Positions 34,890-43,085 of a stretch of DNA of 64,000 nt are shown in pieces (the stretch's first letter is position 1; each line of letters opens with the position of its first letter). The notes under the pieces were generated by a model that ran no database searches, was not told where the DNA came from, and saw nothing but the letters and a program-made list of their open reading frames with translations. The stretch is from Streptomyces sp. ML-6 (lineage in GTDB: Bacteria; Actinomycetota; Actinomycetes; Streptomycetales; Streptomycetaceae), in contig NZ_JAOTIK010000002.1 of the NCBI RefSeq assembly GCF_030116705.1, positions 248,001 through 312,000 of the forward strand, in the 5' to 3' direction. The position numbers were made by a program, and so were the translations under genes.

Positions 34890-35425
34890 ACCGCCGCCGC
34901 ACGCTCCACGCCCTCGACGCCGCCCTCGGGATCGGCAACTACGAGGACGTCGCCGTCCTGCCCGCCGACACCGACCCCCAGGTTTATCTGTCGCGCAACT
35001 GGCTGCCTCAGCCCTTCCATCTCGTCTGCGAGAAGGACACCGTGCTCAGCCAGTTGTCCGGGGCGGCGCAGGTGCACCTGCGCGACAGTTCGGTGAACCG
35101 GTTCCGCATGGACCTGGGCGACCACGTCTACGTACCTGCCGGAACCCCGCACCGGATCGTGCCCCTCCAGCAGGGCGTCACGATCCGGTACCTGCCGCTC
35201 GAGGCCGGCCTGCAGGGTGCGGTCTGGTTCTGCCCGGGGTGCGAGAAGGAACTGCACCGCTACGAGTGGGAGCACGACGACGACACACCGGCCGGCCGCA
35301 TGTACGCGGCGGCCTGCGCCCGATTCACCGCCGACCTTCGCGCACGCACCTGCGCCGACTGCGCGGCGGTCCATCCCGAGATCGACCTGTCGGCCTTCGA
35401 CTGGCCGGTCCCCACCCCGGCCTGA
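34886..35425 (+). CDS. 3-hydroxyanthranilate-dioxygenase-like cupin
   Basis: The 179-residue cupin matches HAAO proteins in length and in the second cupin motif MDLGDHVYVPAGTPHRI (near 73-89). It also has a C-terminal CPGC...CADC pair of the kind that binds a structural iron. The first motif is degenerate (QPFHLVCEKDTVLSQLSG): the usual Glu ligand is not at the expected position. One of the coupled cupins may therefore be catalytic and the other structural. A perfect terminator hairpin follows. Known family reaction: oxygenative opening of a 2-aminophenol-type ring; substrate here unproven. Confidence 0.75.
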   Translation: MNRRRTLHALDAALGIGNYEDVAVLPADTDPQVYLSRNWLPQPFHLVCEKDTVLSQLSGAAQVHLRDSSVNRFRMDLGDHVYVPAGTPHRIVPLQQGVTIRYLPLEAGLQGAVWFCPGCEKELHRYEWEHDDDTPAGRMYAAACARFTADLRARTCADCAAVHPEIDLSAFDWPVPTPA

Positions 35426-35462
35426 CCCTTGCATATCTTCTCAGTTGACGCTGAGGAGCAAG

Positions 35463-35496
35463 CAGATGCCCCACCCCGCACGGAGTGGGGCATCTG
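35463..35496. terminator. Hairpin terminator after the cupin operon
   Basis: CAGATGCCCCAC (35463-35474) pairs perfectly with GTGGGGCATCTG (35485-35496) around a ten-base loop, 38 bases after the second cupin stop. No U-run follows, as is usual in high-GC actinomycetes. Confidence 0.75.
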
Positions 35497-35812
35497 TCAC
35501 CCGACGCCCGGGCGGGAACCGCGGACCCGTCGGGGCGGCTCATTGCACTGCTTCGGCGGACCGGTGAGGGGCGCCTGCCGGGACGGCATGACCTGCGGCG
35601 AGGTGGTGGTGAATCCGCTCGGCCTCGCGGCGTACCTGAACGGGGGCGTCGCCGCGCTCCGCGATGAGGCGGCGGTGGGTCGGGGTCTCCTGGAACACCG
35701 ACGTTGTCCGCCTTCCGGTGCGGGGTACGGGCAGCGCGCCGCCGCTTTCGGGTGGCGGCCGAGGTGGAGGTTGTCGGAGGAATGCCTCACGAAACCCCCA
35801 TGCGCACCACCC
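35497..35812. other. Convergent spacer after the terminator
   Basis: No gene recognised between the cupin operon terminator and the end of the leftward IclR gene. Short open frames have no ribosome binding sites. Confidence 0.45.
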
Positions 35813-36616
35813 TCAAGAAGCCCCCATGCGCGCCACTTGGGCGGACAGCGCATCGGCCGCTTCCCGTACGGCCTTCACGAAGCGCGGGACCTCCCGGTCC
35901 GGAACCCGGTGGGAGAGTGCCGCGATGCTGATCGCCGCGACCACGGCACCGGTCTCCCCTCTCACCGGGGCTCCGACGCCGAGCACATCGGGATCGAGCT
36001 CACCCCGGCTGACGGCATAGCCCTGTTCGCGGACTTCGGCGAGGTGGACGCGCAGTTCGTCCGGGTCGGTATGGGTGGCGTCGGTGTACCGGGGCAACGG
36101 CTCGGCCAGCAGCTCGTCGAGTTCGTTGTCGGGTGCCCAGGCGAGCAGGGCCAGAGCGGCGGCTCCCGCGTTGACCGACAGGACCTGGCCCCGCTCGTAC
36201 GACAGGCGCAGGAAGGTGCCCGCCTCTTCGCGCTCCAGACACACCACGGCGGAACCGGCCCTGCGGGTGAGCAGGACGGGCATGCCGGTGCGCTCCACCA
36301 GGTCCCGCATCACGGGCCGGGCCAGGTCGGACAGGCCGATGCCCTTGCGGGCGAGCCGGGCGAGGTCGAGCACACGGGGGCCGAGGCGGAAACCAGAACC
36401 TTCGCTCTCCTCGAGGAAACCGTTCGAGGTGAGGCTCTGCAGGTACCTGTAGGCGGTGGAGCGGGCCACGCCGAGGCGCGCCGCCACCTCGGTGGCGGGG
36501 AGCACCAGCCGGTCCTCGTCGAACATCAGCAAGATGTCGAGAGCCCGGTCCGCGGTGGAGTTGCGCCCCCGGTAGCCCTGACCGCTTCCCGTTTCGCGAG
36601 GATTGATTCCTGACAT
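35813..36616 (-). CDS. IclR-family transcriptional regulator
   Basis: The 267-residue regulator has a winged helix at about 20-80 (LGVARSTAYRYLQSL) and an IclR effector domain with LSVNAGAAALALLAW and a C-terminal ISIAALSHR stretch. ATG 36616 lacks a strong ribosome site but fits family alignment; the long frame upstream runs through the hydrolase gene in another phase and is spurious. It is probably co-transcribed with the dienelactone hydrolase gene, 35 bases upstream, and may control it. Confidence 0.88.
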   Translation of the reverse strand: MSGINPRETGSGQGYRGRNSTADRALDILLMFDEDRLVLPATEVAARLGVARSTAYRYLQSLTSNGFLEESEGSGFRLGPRVLDLARLARKGIGLSDLARPVMRDLVERTGMPVLLTRRAGSAVVCLEREEAGTFLRLSYERGQVLSVNAGAAALALLAWAPDNELDELLAEPLPRYTDATHTDPDELRVHLAEVREQGYAVSRGELDPDVLGVGAPVRGETGAVVAAISIAALSHRVPDREVPRFVKAVREAADALSAQVARMGAS

Positions 36617-36651
36617 ACAGGAAACGGTACAGGTTCGTCCCGGAAGGGCGT

Positions 36652-37398
36652 TCAGGCGGTCGGGGGCACGTGCTTGTCGAGAAAAGCGTAGGTGCGCCGC
36701 CACGCCGTCCGTGCGCTGTCCTCGACATACATGTGCGGGCGGGCGTCGCAGGCGAAGGCATGCCCGGAGCCCTCGTACACGTAGCTCTCGAAGTCGACGC
36801 CGGCGTCGCGCAGTGCCGCGTCGACGGCCGCGACGTGATCGGCGGGGATGGTGGGGTCCTCGGCGCCCACGTGCAGCAGCACGGGGGCGTCGATGTCCTT
36901 GGCCCGGTCGACGACGGCGTGCGGCCCGGCGGCGATGCCGGGCCCGTAGAACACAACGGTGCCGCCGAGCCCCCGGACGGCCGTGGCCGCGGTGAAGGCG
37001 GCGCGGCCACCGAAGCAGAATCCGTTGACCACGGCGCGGGAAGCCGGAACGCCTTCCTGGCCGGCGAGGTGGGCAAGGACGGCTTCGACATCCATGATGA
37101 TGGCGTCCGGTCCGATGGCGCCGATGAGCGGCATGGCTTCGGCGTGCTGCTCGTAGGCGAGGGTGCCGACACCGTTGCGGTGGAACAGGTCGGGGGCGAG
37201 CGCGAGGAAGCCCCGGGCCGCGTGGCGTCGGGCGATGTCCTGGATGTGGTCGTTGACCCCGAACGCCTCCTGGAGGACGATCACCGCCCGGTCGGCGGGC
37301 CGGGCGGGGCGCGCCGCGTACACGCGCATCGGGCCGTCGGCGGTGGCCACGGTGAGCCAGTCGGTCTGCACGGCGTCGGAGGTGTGCTGGTCGCTCAT
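36652..37398 (-). CDS. Dienelactone hydrolase family protein
   Basis: The 248-residue enzyme shows the dienelactone-hydrolase triad: Cys128 in GFCFGG, Asp181 in GAEDPTIP and His213 in GSGHAFA, with Glu44 in LQEAFGVN as the resting-state partner of the Cys. Dienelactone hydrolases open lactones from ring-cleavage of halocatechols. In this catabolic neighbourhood a role in lactone or ester hydrolysis is plausible. ATG 37398 follows AAGGA; a longer frame has no such site. Confidence 0.88.
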   Translation of the reverse strand: MSDQHTSDAVQTDWLTVATADGPMRVYAARPARPADRAVIVLQEAFGVNDHIQDIARRHAARGFLALAPDLFHRNGVGTLAYEQHAEAMPLIGAIGPDAIIMDVEAVLAHLAGQEGVPASRAVVNGFCFGGRAAFTAATAVRGLGGTVVFYGPGIAAGPHAVVDRAKDIDAPVLLHVGAEDPTIPADHVAAVDAALRDAGVDFESYVYEGSGHAFACDARPHMYVEDSARTAWRRTYAFLDKHVPPTA

Positions 37399-38072
37399 CA
37401 CGAGGTCCTTCGAGGGTGAGGGAATGAGGGGGCCGAGAAGGGGCGGAGTCATCACGAACGCTGGTGCTCCACCATGCGGGACATCCATCCTGAATCTTGA
37501 TATTAGCTTGCCGCAGGGTCGGGCCCGGCCTCACGAGGCGGGCGGGGCACCGTAGCAGCGGGCCGGCCGAGGTCGCCGCGGAGACCGTCCGGGGCGCCCT
37601 GCTCGGCCGCCAGGAAGTTCAGGTCGTCGCCGCTCTCCTGCCACGCCGACAGCATGACCGTCTCGTGGACGAGCGCCTGCACCCCGGGCGATCCGGCCAC
37701 GGATCCGGTGCAGTTGGCACCACCCCGGTGCCCGCAGATGCGGGGTGAGAGGCCGCTCGATCCTGGGTGCCGCGGGCCGCCGGCCCGGGGCAGGGTTCAC
37801 ATCCATCTCCACCCGTCCTGAATGTAAAGATGCATGTCCTGCTTTTCGGTCAGTATAGAAGTTCTCGTGTCCTGCCGTCGAGGGATGGAGTCCCACCGAT
37901 CCGACCATCCCGAGTCATGGCTCTGGAGCCGGAGCTGCATGAAGTGGTCGGCCGACCTGCTCGAACACGGGCCCGTGCCCGCTTCGGCCGTCGGCCTGTC
38001 CTCGCCGCGCCGCGCGAACTGTGGGAGCTCGCACGGGCGCTCATCCCGCCTGCCGTCCGCAGGCGGTTCACC
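37399..38072. other. Intergenic region with possible transposase fragment
   Basis: An AT-richer patch near 37480-37510 probably holds the hydrolase promoter. On the plus strand, about 37915-38078, a frame ends in RELWELARALIPPAVRR, resembling the start of IS5-type transposases, but it is too short to be sure. A minus-strand frame 37503-37700 has coding-like codon use without a recognisable product. Confidence 0.35.
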
Positions 38073-38789
38073 TCATGAATCCGCCCGCGGCGGGGTGGCG
38101 GCCCGCGTGGGCGCGGGCGGCCAGGTGCCGGGGGCGAGGACGCCTTCCGCGTAGGCGCGGGCGACCAGGGCCGCCTTGCCCGACACACCCCAGCGGCGGG
38201 ACAACTGCTTGAGATGGTAGTTGACCCCGTCAGCGGTGAGACCGACGGCCGAGGCCACCTGCGCGGTCGTGCGACCGCCCGCGGTCAGGGCCAGGATGCA
38301 GGTCTCGGTGTCATCCGTCTTCTCGCGGAACCGGGCGCCGTTGTCGGCCGGTACGGGGCCTTCTTCCTCGGCCCGCACGAGGAGCAGCAGATCAGGCTCC
38401 TCGCGAGGAGTGTCGCTGACCAGGTCCACGATCACCTCTCCCTGGCGTTCGACTCCGGCCGCGGTGGTCCAGCGGACGGCGACGGAGTACCGGGAGCGAC
38501 GGCGCAGCCGGATCGCCTCCGTGACCGAGCGGAGCTGTTTCCTGCTCTCCGGGTAGAAGAGGTCGAGGACACTGCGGCCTGTCAGCGCCCCGGCCAGCGT
38601 GTCCCACTCGGCCGCCATCGCAGGGTTCGCCCGCATGATCGTGCCGTCTGCCCTGCAGAAGGCCAGGAGCAGCGGGAGGCGGTCGAACAGGCCGGTGGCA
38701 CGGTTGCGCCAGAAGACCGCCGATTCACTGTCCGCTTCTGGGAGTTGGGCGGCCGGTGGGTGGTCCGGCCGGCGCCCCGTGTAGTTCAT
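38073..38789 (-). CDS. PAS-LuxR transcriptional regulator
   Basis: The 238-residue protein has a PAS-like sensor domain (about 30-125, with RATGLFDRLPLLLAFCRADG) and a C-terminal LuxR helix-turn-helix (about 165-215, ILALTAGGRTTAQVASAVGL). PAS-LuxR proteins regulate secondary metabolism in Streptomyces, but no such cluster is adjacent. ATG 38789 follows AGGAGGAG, which fixes the start. Confidence 0.85.
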   Translation of the reverse strand: MNYTGRRPDHPPAAQLPEADSESAVFWRNRATGLFDRLPLLLAFCRADGTIMRANPAMAAEWDTLAGALTGRSVLDLFYPESRKQLRSVTEAIRLRRRSRYSVAVRWTTAAGVERQGEVIVDLVSDTPREEPDLLLLVRAEEEGPVPADNGARFREKTDDTETCILALTAGGRTTAQVASAVGLTADGVNYHLKQLSRRWGVSGKAALVARAYAEGVLAPGTWPPAPTRAATPPRADS

Positions 38790-39210
38790 GCGCTCCTCCT
38801 GCGCGTGCCGTGTCACCATGAGTGCCGGGCCCGGGCGGGAATACAAGCCCTCGCACGGTGGCGGCGGCTACCAGTTCTTGTAGAAGAGAGTCGGTCCATG
38901 TGTCTCGCATGGCACAAAGCTGGGAGCGGGCCATCCGCTGATGGCTGCCCGGCCAACTCTGCCAGAGTGGAACACCTACATGATCGAGGCCATCGTCCCG
39001 CCCCACTCCGCGGCCCCCGACGACTCCCCCGTTGCCGATCCCTCCGTTCCTGTTGGCGCTCCGGTACCAGCCTTGAGGGAGCGGGCCGGACGGTTCGGGC
39101 CCGGCATCGAACACGGCGGGGTGGACGAGGCGTTCCGCGCGGGCGTCGCCCGTCCGGCCTCGGTGGTGGACGAGGTGGGGGAGCCGTGGGAAGCGGGAGC
39201 CAGGGGGTAG
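38790..39210. other. Spacer with decayed sequence
   Basis: This region precedes the P450-reductase remnant. Open frames on both strands are mixed in codon use, and I recognise nothing in them. It probably includes further remains of the same lost gene. Confidence 0.35.
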
Positions 39211-39366
39211 GTGTGCGGCGACGACCGGCACATGACGCCCGGGGTCCGCGCTGCCTTCGGGAACCTGTACGTGAAGCAGGCGCACGGCACCACCGGAGCG
39301 GCCGATGGCCGACTGCAACACCTGATGAGCCGGGGCCGGTACGTCGAGGCCATAGACGCCCACTGA
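39211..39366 (+). pseudogene. C-terminal remnant of an NADPH-cytochrome P450 reductase domain
   Basis: The frame encodes VCGDDRHMTPGVRAAF, then a region ending SRGRYVEAIDAH. This matches the extreme C-terminus of the diflavin reductase part of CYP102-type self-sufficient P450s (VCGDGSRMxPDVRRA...GRYVxDVW). About 51 codons survive and the rest is missing. It indicates loss of a P450 gene upstream. Confidence 0.6.
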
Positions 39367-39429
39367 GCCCCGGCTCCCGAAGTTTCCACCCATTCCTTCT
39401 TCCGACCGTCGAGCCGAGGCAGGCCCATC

Positions 39430-39840
39430 ATGACGAACACCCCGCAGCCGTCCCACAACGAACTCGTGGCGGCGATGCCGCACGCGCGGAGCATCGGCGT
39501 CGCCCTCGACCACGCCACCGCGGATGAGGTCCGCGGCCATCTGGACTGGAGCCCGGAACACACGACGCTGGGGGGCGCCCTGCACGGCGGGGCGCTGATG
39601 GCTCTCGCCGACAGCGTCGGCGCCGTGTGCGCCTTCCTCAACCTGCCGCCCGGGGCGGCCACCACCACGATCGAGTCCAAGACCAACTTCTTTCACGGGG
39701 TGAAGAAGGGCAGGGTCCGGGCCATCTCCCGGCCGGTGCACACCGGGCGGCGCTTCATCACGGTCCAGACCAACCTGTACGACGAGGAGCGCCGTGTCGG
39801 CATGACCGTCCAGACTCAGGCGGTGCTCCTGAAGGAGTGA
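39430..39840 (+). CDS. PaaI-type hotdog-fold thioesterase
   Basis: The 136-residue protein is a single hotdog domain with the PaaI signature LHGGALMALADSVGAV (near 55-70) and a catalytic Asp or Glu in that helix. Such enzymes hydrolyse acyl-CoA thioesters, often aromatic or hydroxylated acyl-CoAs from degradation pathways, and usually act as tetramers in the cytoplasm. It stands alone; the AraC gene follows after 127 bases. Confidence 0.88.
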   Translation: MTNTPQPSHNELVAAMPHARSIGVALDHATADEVRGHLDWSPEHTTLGGALHGGALMALADSVGAVCAFLNLPPGAATTTIESKTNFFHGVKKGRVRAISRPVHTGRRFITVQTNLYDEERRVGMTVQTQAVLLKE

Positions 39841-39967
39841 GAGGGCGCACTCGGCGGGGATCCGCCGACGCCGGTGGCGCCGATAAGCTTGTTTGCGAAA
39901 CGGCGGTGCCGGCGTCGGCCCGGCCGCGGTGATTCCTGGTCTCTCGACGCAAGGCGGGTGATGGCTG

Positions 39968-40753
39968 ATGCCCGAGTTCTGGCACAGCGCACTCCTGCCG
40001 CACCTGGAGTCACGGCGTTCCTGTCAGGAAATCACCTGCTACCGGCCGCACACCCACGACCGCTTTTCGATCGGGCTGATCGACTCCGGCCTGACCACGT
40101 TCGCCGGAGCGGCGGGCGAGGCCCTTCCGCTCGCCGCAGGCGACGTGATCCTCATCCCTGCCGGGCACGTCCACGCCTGCAACCCGGAGAACGGTCGTTG
40201 GAGGTATCAGATGATCCAGGCCGATCAGGACTGGATCACCACACTCCTGCCCGATGAGCCGGGGAGCCTGCCGACCGAGATCAGCGTCTTCCGTCACCCG
40301 GGCCTGCACGACCGGTTCAGCACCATCAACGATCTGTTGTTTCTCGGCGCCGATGCCGAACGTGCCGAAACCGAATTCCGTCAGGTCCTTCACGACTGCG
40401 CAGAGCTCGCCCCGCACCACCGGATCGCTCCCGCCACCGACGCGGCCCTCCTGGCCCGTCTGGGCACAGTGATCGACCGGCTGCACGAGGCCGAGCCGGC
40501 CCCGGGGCTCGATGAGCTGGCCGAGGTCGCCGGGATGGACAAGTACCAACTCATCCGGGCCATGAAGCGCGCCACCGGGCTGCCTCCGCTGGCGTGGCGG
40601 CAGAACGACCGCATCATCACCGCGCGGGCGATGCTCCGCGACGGGCGCTCGCTCGCCGAGACCGCGTACGCGCTCGGTTTCACCGACCAGAGCCACTTCC
40701 ACCGGGTCTTCCGGGCCCACGTCGCCGCCACTCCCGGCGCGTACCGTCGCTGA
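39968..40753 (+). CDS. AraC-family transcriptional regulator
   Basis: The 261-residue protein has an N-terminal cupin-like effector domain (about 20-100, with AGDVILIPAGHVHACNP) and a C-terminal AraC double helix-turn-helix (about 165-260, ending SLAETAYALGFTDQSHFHRVF). In this subgroup the regulator usually controls the adjacent LysE-family exporter gene, which begins 81 bases downstream on the same strand. The inducer is probably an amino acid or analogue. Confidence 0.9.
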   Translation: MPEFWHSALLPHLESRRSCQEITCYRPHTHDRFSIGLIDSGLTTFAGAAGEALPLAAGDVILIPAGHVHACNPENGRWRYQMIQADQDWITTLLPDEPGSLPTEISVFRHPGLHDRFSTINDLLFLGADAERAETEFRQVLHDCAELAPHHRIAPATDAALLARLGTVIDRLHEAEPAPGLDELAEVAGMDKYQLIRAMKRATGLPPLAWRQNDRIITARAMLRDGRSLAETAYALGFTDQSHFHRVFRAHVAATPGAYRR

Positions 40754-40834
40754 CGCAACTTCGTACAAGACCCCAGTGCGCTGCCACCCCAGAGTTCGGC
40801 GGGACAGATCATCGTCAACGCCTCTGGAGAAGAG

Positions 40835-41452
40835 ATGGAGCAGTTCCTCGCTGTCGCGGTCGCGCACTTCCTCGCCCTACTGATCCCCGGAGTGGACTTC
40901 TTCCTCATCGCCCGCACCGCGACGGCCGGTGGCCGACGCAACGCCGCGGCCATATGTGTCGGGATCGCCGGTGCGAACGGCATCTTCATCACTGCGGCGT
41001 TCTCGGGGCTGTCGCTGATCTCGGCGCCCATGGTCCTGCACGCGATCCAGGCGGCCGGCGGCGTGTTCCTCGTCTGGATCGGGATCGCGTTCTTCCGGGC
41101 CGAGGCCGGCGTCGAGCTCGCCGAACAGCCCCGGGCCGGGCACACCACCTGGGCGAAGAACCTGGGCCTCGGGCTCGCGTCGGGCCTGCTCAATCCGAAG
41201 AACGCGCTGTTCTACGTCAGCCTCGCCGCGGCTCTTGCCGACGCGGGCCCGGTGTCGCTGGTGTTCTACGGCGTGTGGATGGTCACGATCGTGCTCGTCT
41301 GGGATCTCTTCGTCGCTGTCGCGCTGGGTTCCGAGCGCGCACTCGCGAAGCTCTCCCGTGTCCTCCCGTGGCTGACGAAGGCCGCCGGTGGCTTCCTCGC
41401 CGTCCTGGGCCTGGGGATGATCCTCACGCTCGTCACCGAGCTGATGCGCTGA
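40835..41452 (+). CDS. LysE/RhtB-family exporter
   Basis: The 205-residue protein has about six hydrophobic helices and the family motif LIPGVDFFLIARTA near the N-terminus, with the usual GLLNPKNALFYVSL region mid-protein. LysE/RhtB proteins export amino acids such as lysine or homoserine lactone analogues. GGAGAAG precedes the ATG. Its gene follows the AraC regulator and is probably under its control. Confidence 0.92.
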   Translation: MEQFLAVAVAHFLALLIPGVDFFLIARTATAGGRRNAAAICVGIAGANGIFITAAFSGLSLISAPMVLHAIQAAGGVFLVWIGIAFFRAEAGVELAEQPRAGHTTWAKNLGLGLASGLLNPKNALFYVSLAAALADAGPVSLVFYGVWMVTIVLVWDLFVAVALGSERALAKLSRVLPWLTKAAGGFLAVLGLGMILTLVTELMR

Positions 41453-41588
41453 CCTGCGCATGTCGCTCGCGGTGACGTCCGCACCGCTCGTGGAAAAGCA
41501 CACCGGGGCCCCGGGCCGGCTCGTGGCCCGTTCACCCGTCGTTGTCCTCTTCCGGTTGTTGACCCGGTCGCGATACACCAGTAGCTTC

Positions 41589-41620
41589 TTAGAACGATGA
41601 TTCTAGAGCAATCGTTCTAA
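41589..41620. promoter_or_regulatory. Perfect inverted repeat, probable IclR or TetR operator
   Basis: TTAGAACGAT (41589-41598) and ATCGTTCTAA (41611-41620) are exact reverse complements around GATTCTAGAGCA, which itself holds the palindrome TCTAGA. The site ends 21 bases before the IclR start and is strikingly AT-rich for this genome, so autoregulation is likely. Confidence 0.65.
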
Positions 41621-41641
41621 CGTGGTGAGGTGATCCCAGAA

Positions 41642-42454
41642 ATGACCGATCAACCGTTGCCGGCCCCGACCCCCGTCGACGTCCCGGGAAGCTCGCTGGC
41701 TCCGTCGGTGTTGTGGAAGGCATTCCGGGTCCTGGGAGCGTTCAGCCACAGCCGGCGGGTACTGACTCTGGCGCAGATCATGCGCCGCAGCGAGCTGCCG
41801 AAGTCCACCACGCACCGGGTGCTGGCCATGCTGCTCGAGGTGGGCGCGGTCGAGCAGCACAACGGTGGATACCGCGTGGGGCTGCGCATGTTCACCCTCG
41901 GTGCCCTGCCCCCGGAAGTGGCCCTTCGGGACGCCGCGATGGTGCATCTCCAAGAGTTGCACCGGGTCACCGGACAGACACTGCACCTGGCGATTCTGCG
42001 CGACGGGGAGGCCGTCTACCTGGAGAAGCTCCGCAGCCGGAAATACGATCCGTCCCCCGCCGTGGTGGGCGGCCGACTGCCCGCCCACTGCACCGCCATC
42101 GGCAAGGCCATGCTGGCGTTCTCGCAGGAGCGGGTGGTGGCCGATGCCCTGGCCGGGCCGTTGCCGCGCAGGACAGCCCACTCCCTGGTATCGGCGGAAG
42201 GTGTCCGTCGGCAACTGGCCGCCATCAGGACCGACGGATTCGCGGTCGACCGGGAGGAGGCCGTCGAGGGGCTGGCCTGCGTGGCGGTGCCGATACTGGC
42301 CCAGCATCGTGCCGTCGCCGCCGTCTCGGTGGGATTCGCGGCCTCGGCCGGCAGCGGGCACGTCCTGGTCAGCTCGCTTCGCCAGGCCGCCGGGGCGATC
42401 TCCCGTTCGCTGGTGTCCGGCTCGGCCCTCCAGCTTCTCGCGGCAGGTCGATAA
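41642..42454 (+). CDS. IclR-family transcriptional regulator
   Basis: The 270-residue protein has a winged helix (about 25-80, MRRSELPKSTTHRVLAMLLE) and an IclR effector domain (AHCTAIGKAMLAF). ATG 41642 is preferred to GTG 41630, as GAGGTG lies before it. A 10-bp-arm palindrome lies just upstream. A TetR gene follows 11 bases after its stop, making an unusual two-regulator operon that faces the MFS pump gene and lies upstream of the ring-hydroxylation operon; it is a candidate regulator of either. Confidence 0.9.
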   Translation: MTDQPLPAPTPVDVPGSSLAPSVLWKAFRVLGAFSHSRRVLTLAQIMRRSELPKSTTHRVLAMLLEVGAVEQHNGGYRVGLRMFTLGALPPEVALRDAAMVHLQELHRVTGQTLHLAILRDGEAVYLEKLRSRKYDPSPAVVGGRLPAHCTAIGKAMLAFSQERVVADALAGPLPRRTAHSLVSAEGVRRQLAAIRTDGFAVDREEAVEGLACVAVPILAQHRAVAAVSVGFAASAGSGHVLVSSLRQAAGAISRSLVSGSALQLLAAGR

Positions 42455-42464
42455 GGTGGGCGCC

Positions 42465-43085
42465 ATGGATACGACCAGGTCGAGCCGGGATCAGATCCTG
42501 GACGCCGCCGAGAGCATGTTCAGCTCGCGGGGCTACGCGGATGTCACCATCAGCCAGGTCTGCCAGGCGTCCGGGCTGCCGGTCGGTTCGATCTATCACC
42601 ACTTCACCAACAAGTTCGGTCTCCTGTCCGCGGTCGTCGACCGGGCCTCCACCCTCTTCTTCGACGAGCTGCCCGCGGTGGAGGAACTGGGCGGCGCCGA
42701 CCCGCTCGACCGCCTCGGGGCCTACTACGACCGGGCCGCCGAGGTCATGCGCGACGGGGTTCCTTTCATGCGGCTGATGTTCCTGCTGCAGTTGCAGGAG
42801 GACAAGGACGGAAAGATCGCGCCCCTGGTCCACGAGGCGCGCCGCCGCGTGCGGGACGAGCTGGCCGCCGCCATCGAACCGGTCGCCCGGGAGTGCGGCG
42901 CACCGGACGCCGAGGAACTCGCGGAGGAACTGGCGGAACTCACCGTGTCGTTCACCGCCGGACTGGTGGTCTTCGCCGAGAACGGGGCAGGCGGCGTCGC
43001 CATGGGGATGCGGCGCCTGCGCCAGTTCGTCCTGATGACCATCAGGGAAAGCGCCGCCGGCCGGTCAGTGGCGACCACCCCCTGA
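42465..43085 (+). CDS. TetR-family transcriptional regulator
   Basis: The 206-residue regulator has a TetR helix-turn-helix at about 10-55 (the stretch ISQVCQASGLPVGSIYHHF) and an all-helical ligand-binding domain. AAGGTGG lies before its ATG. It is in one operon with the IclR gene, and its end overlaps the end of the convergent MFS gene by 21 bases. It probably represses the MFS exporter in response to a pump substrate. Confidence 0.9.
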   Translation: MDTTRSSRDQILDAAESMFSSRGYADVTISQVCQASGLPVGSIYHHFTNKFGLLSAVVDRASTLFFDELPAVEELGGADPLDRLGAYYDRAAEVMRDGVPFMRLMFLLQLQEDKDGKIAPLVHEARRRVRDELAAAIEPVARECGAPDAEELAEELAELTVSFTAGLVVFAENGAGGVAMGMRRLRQFVLMTIRESAAGRSVATTP

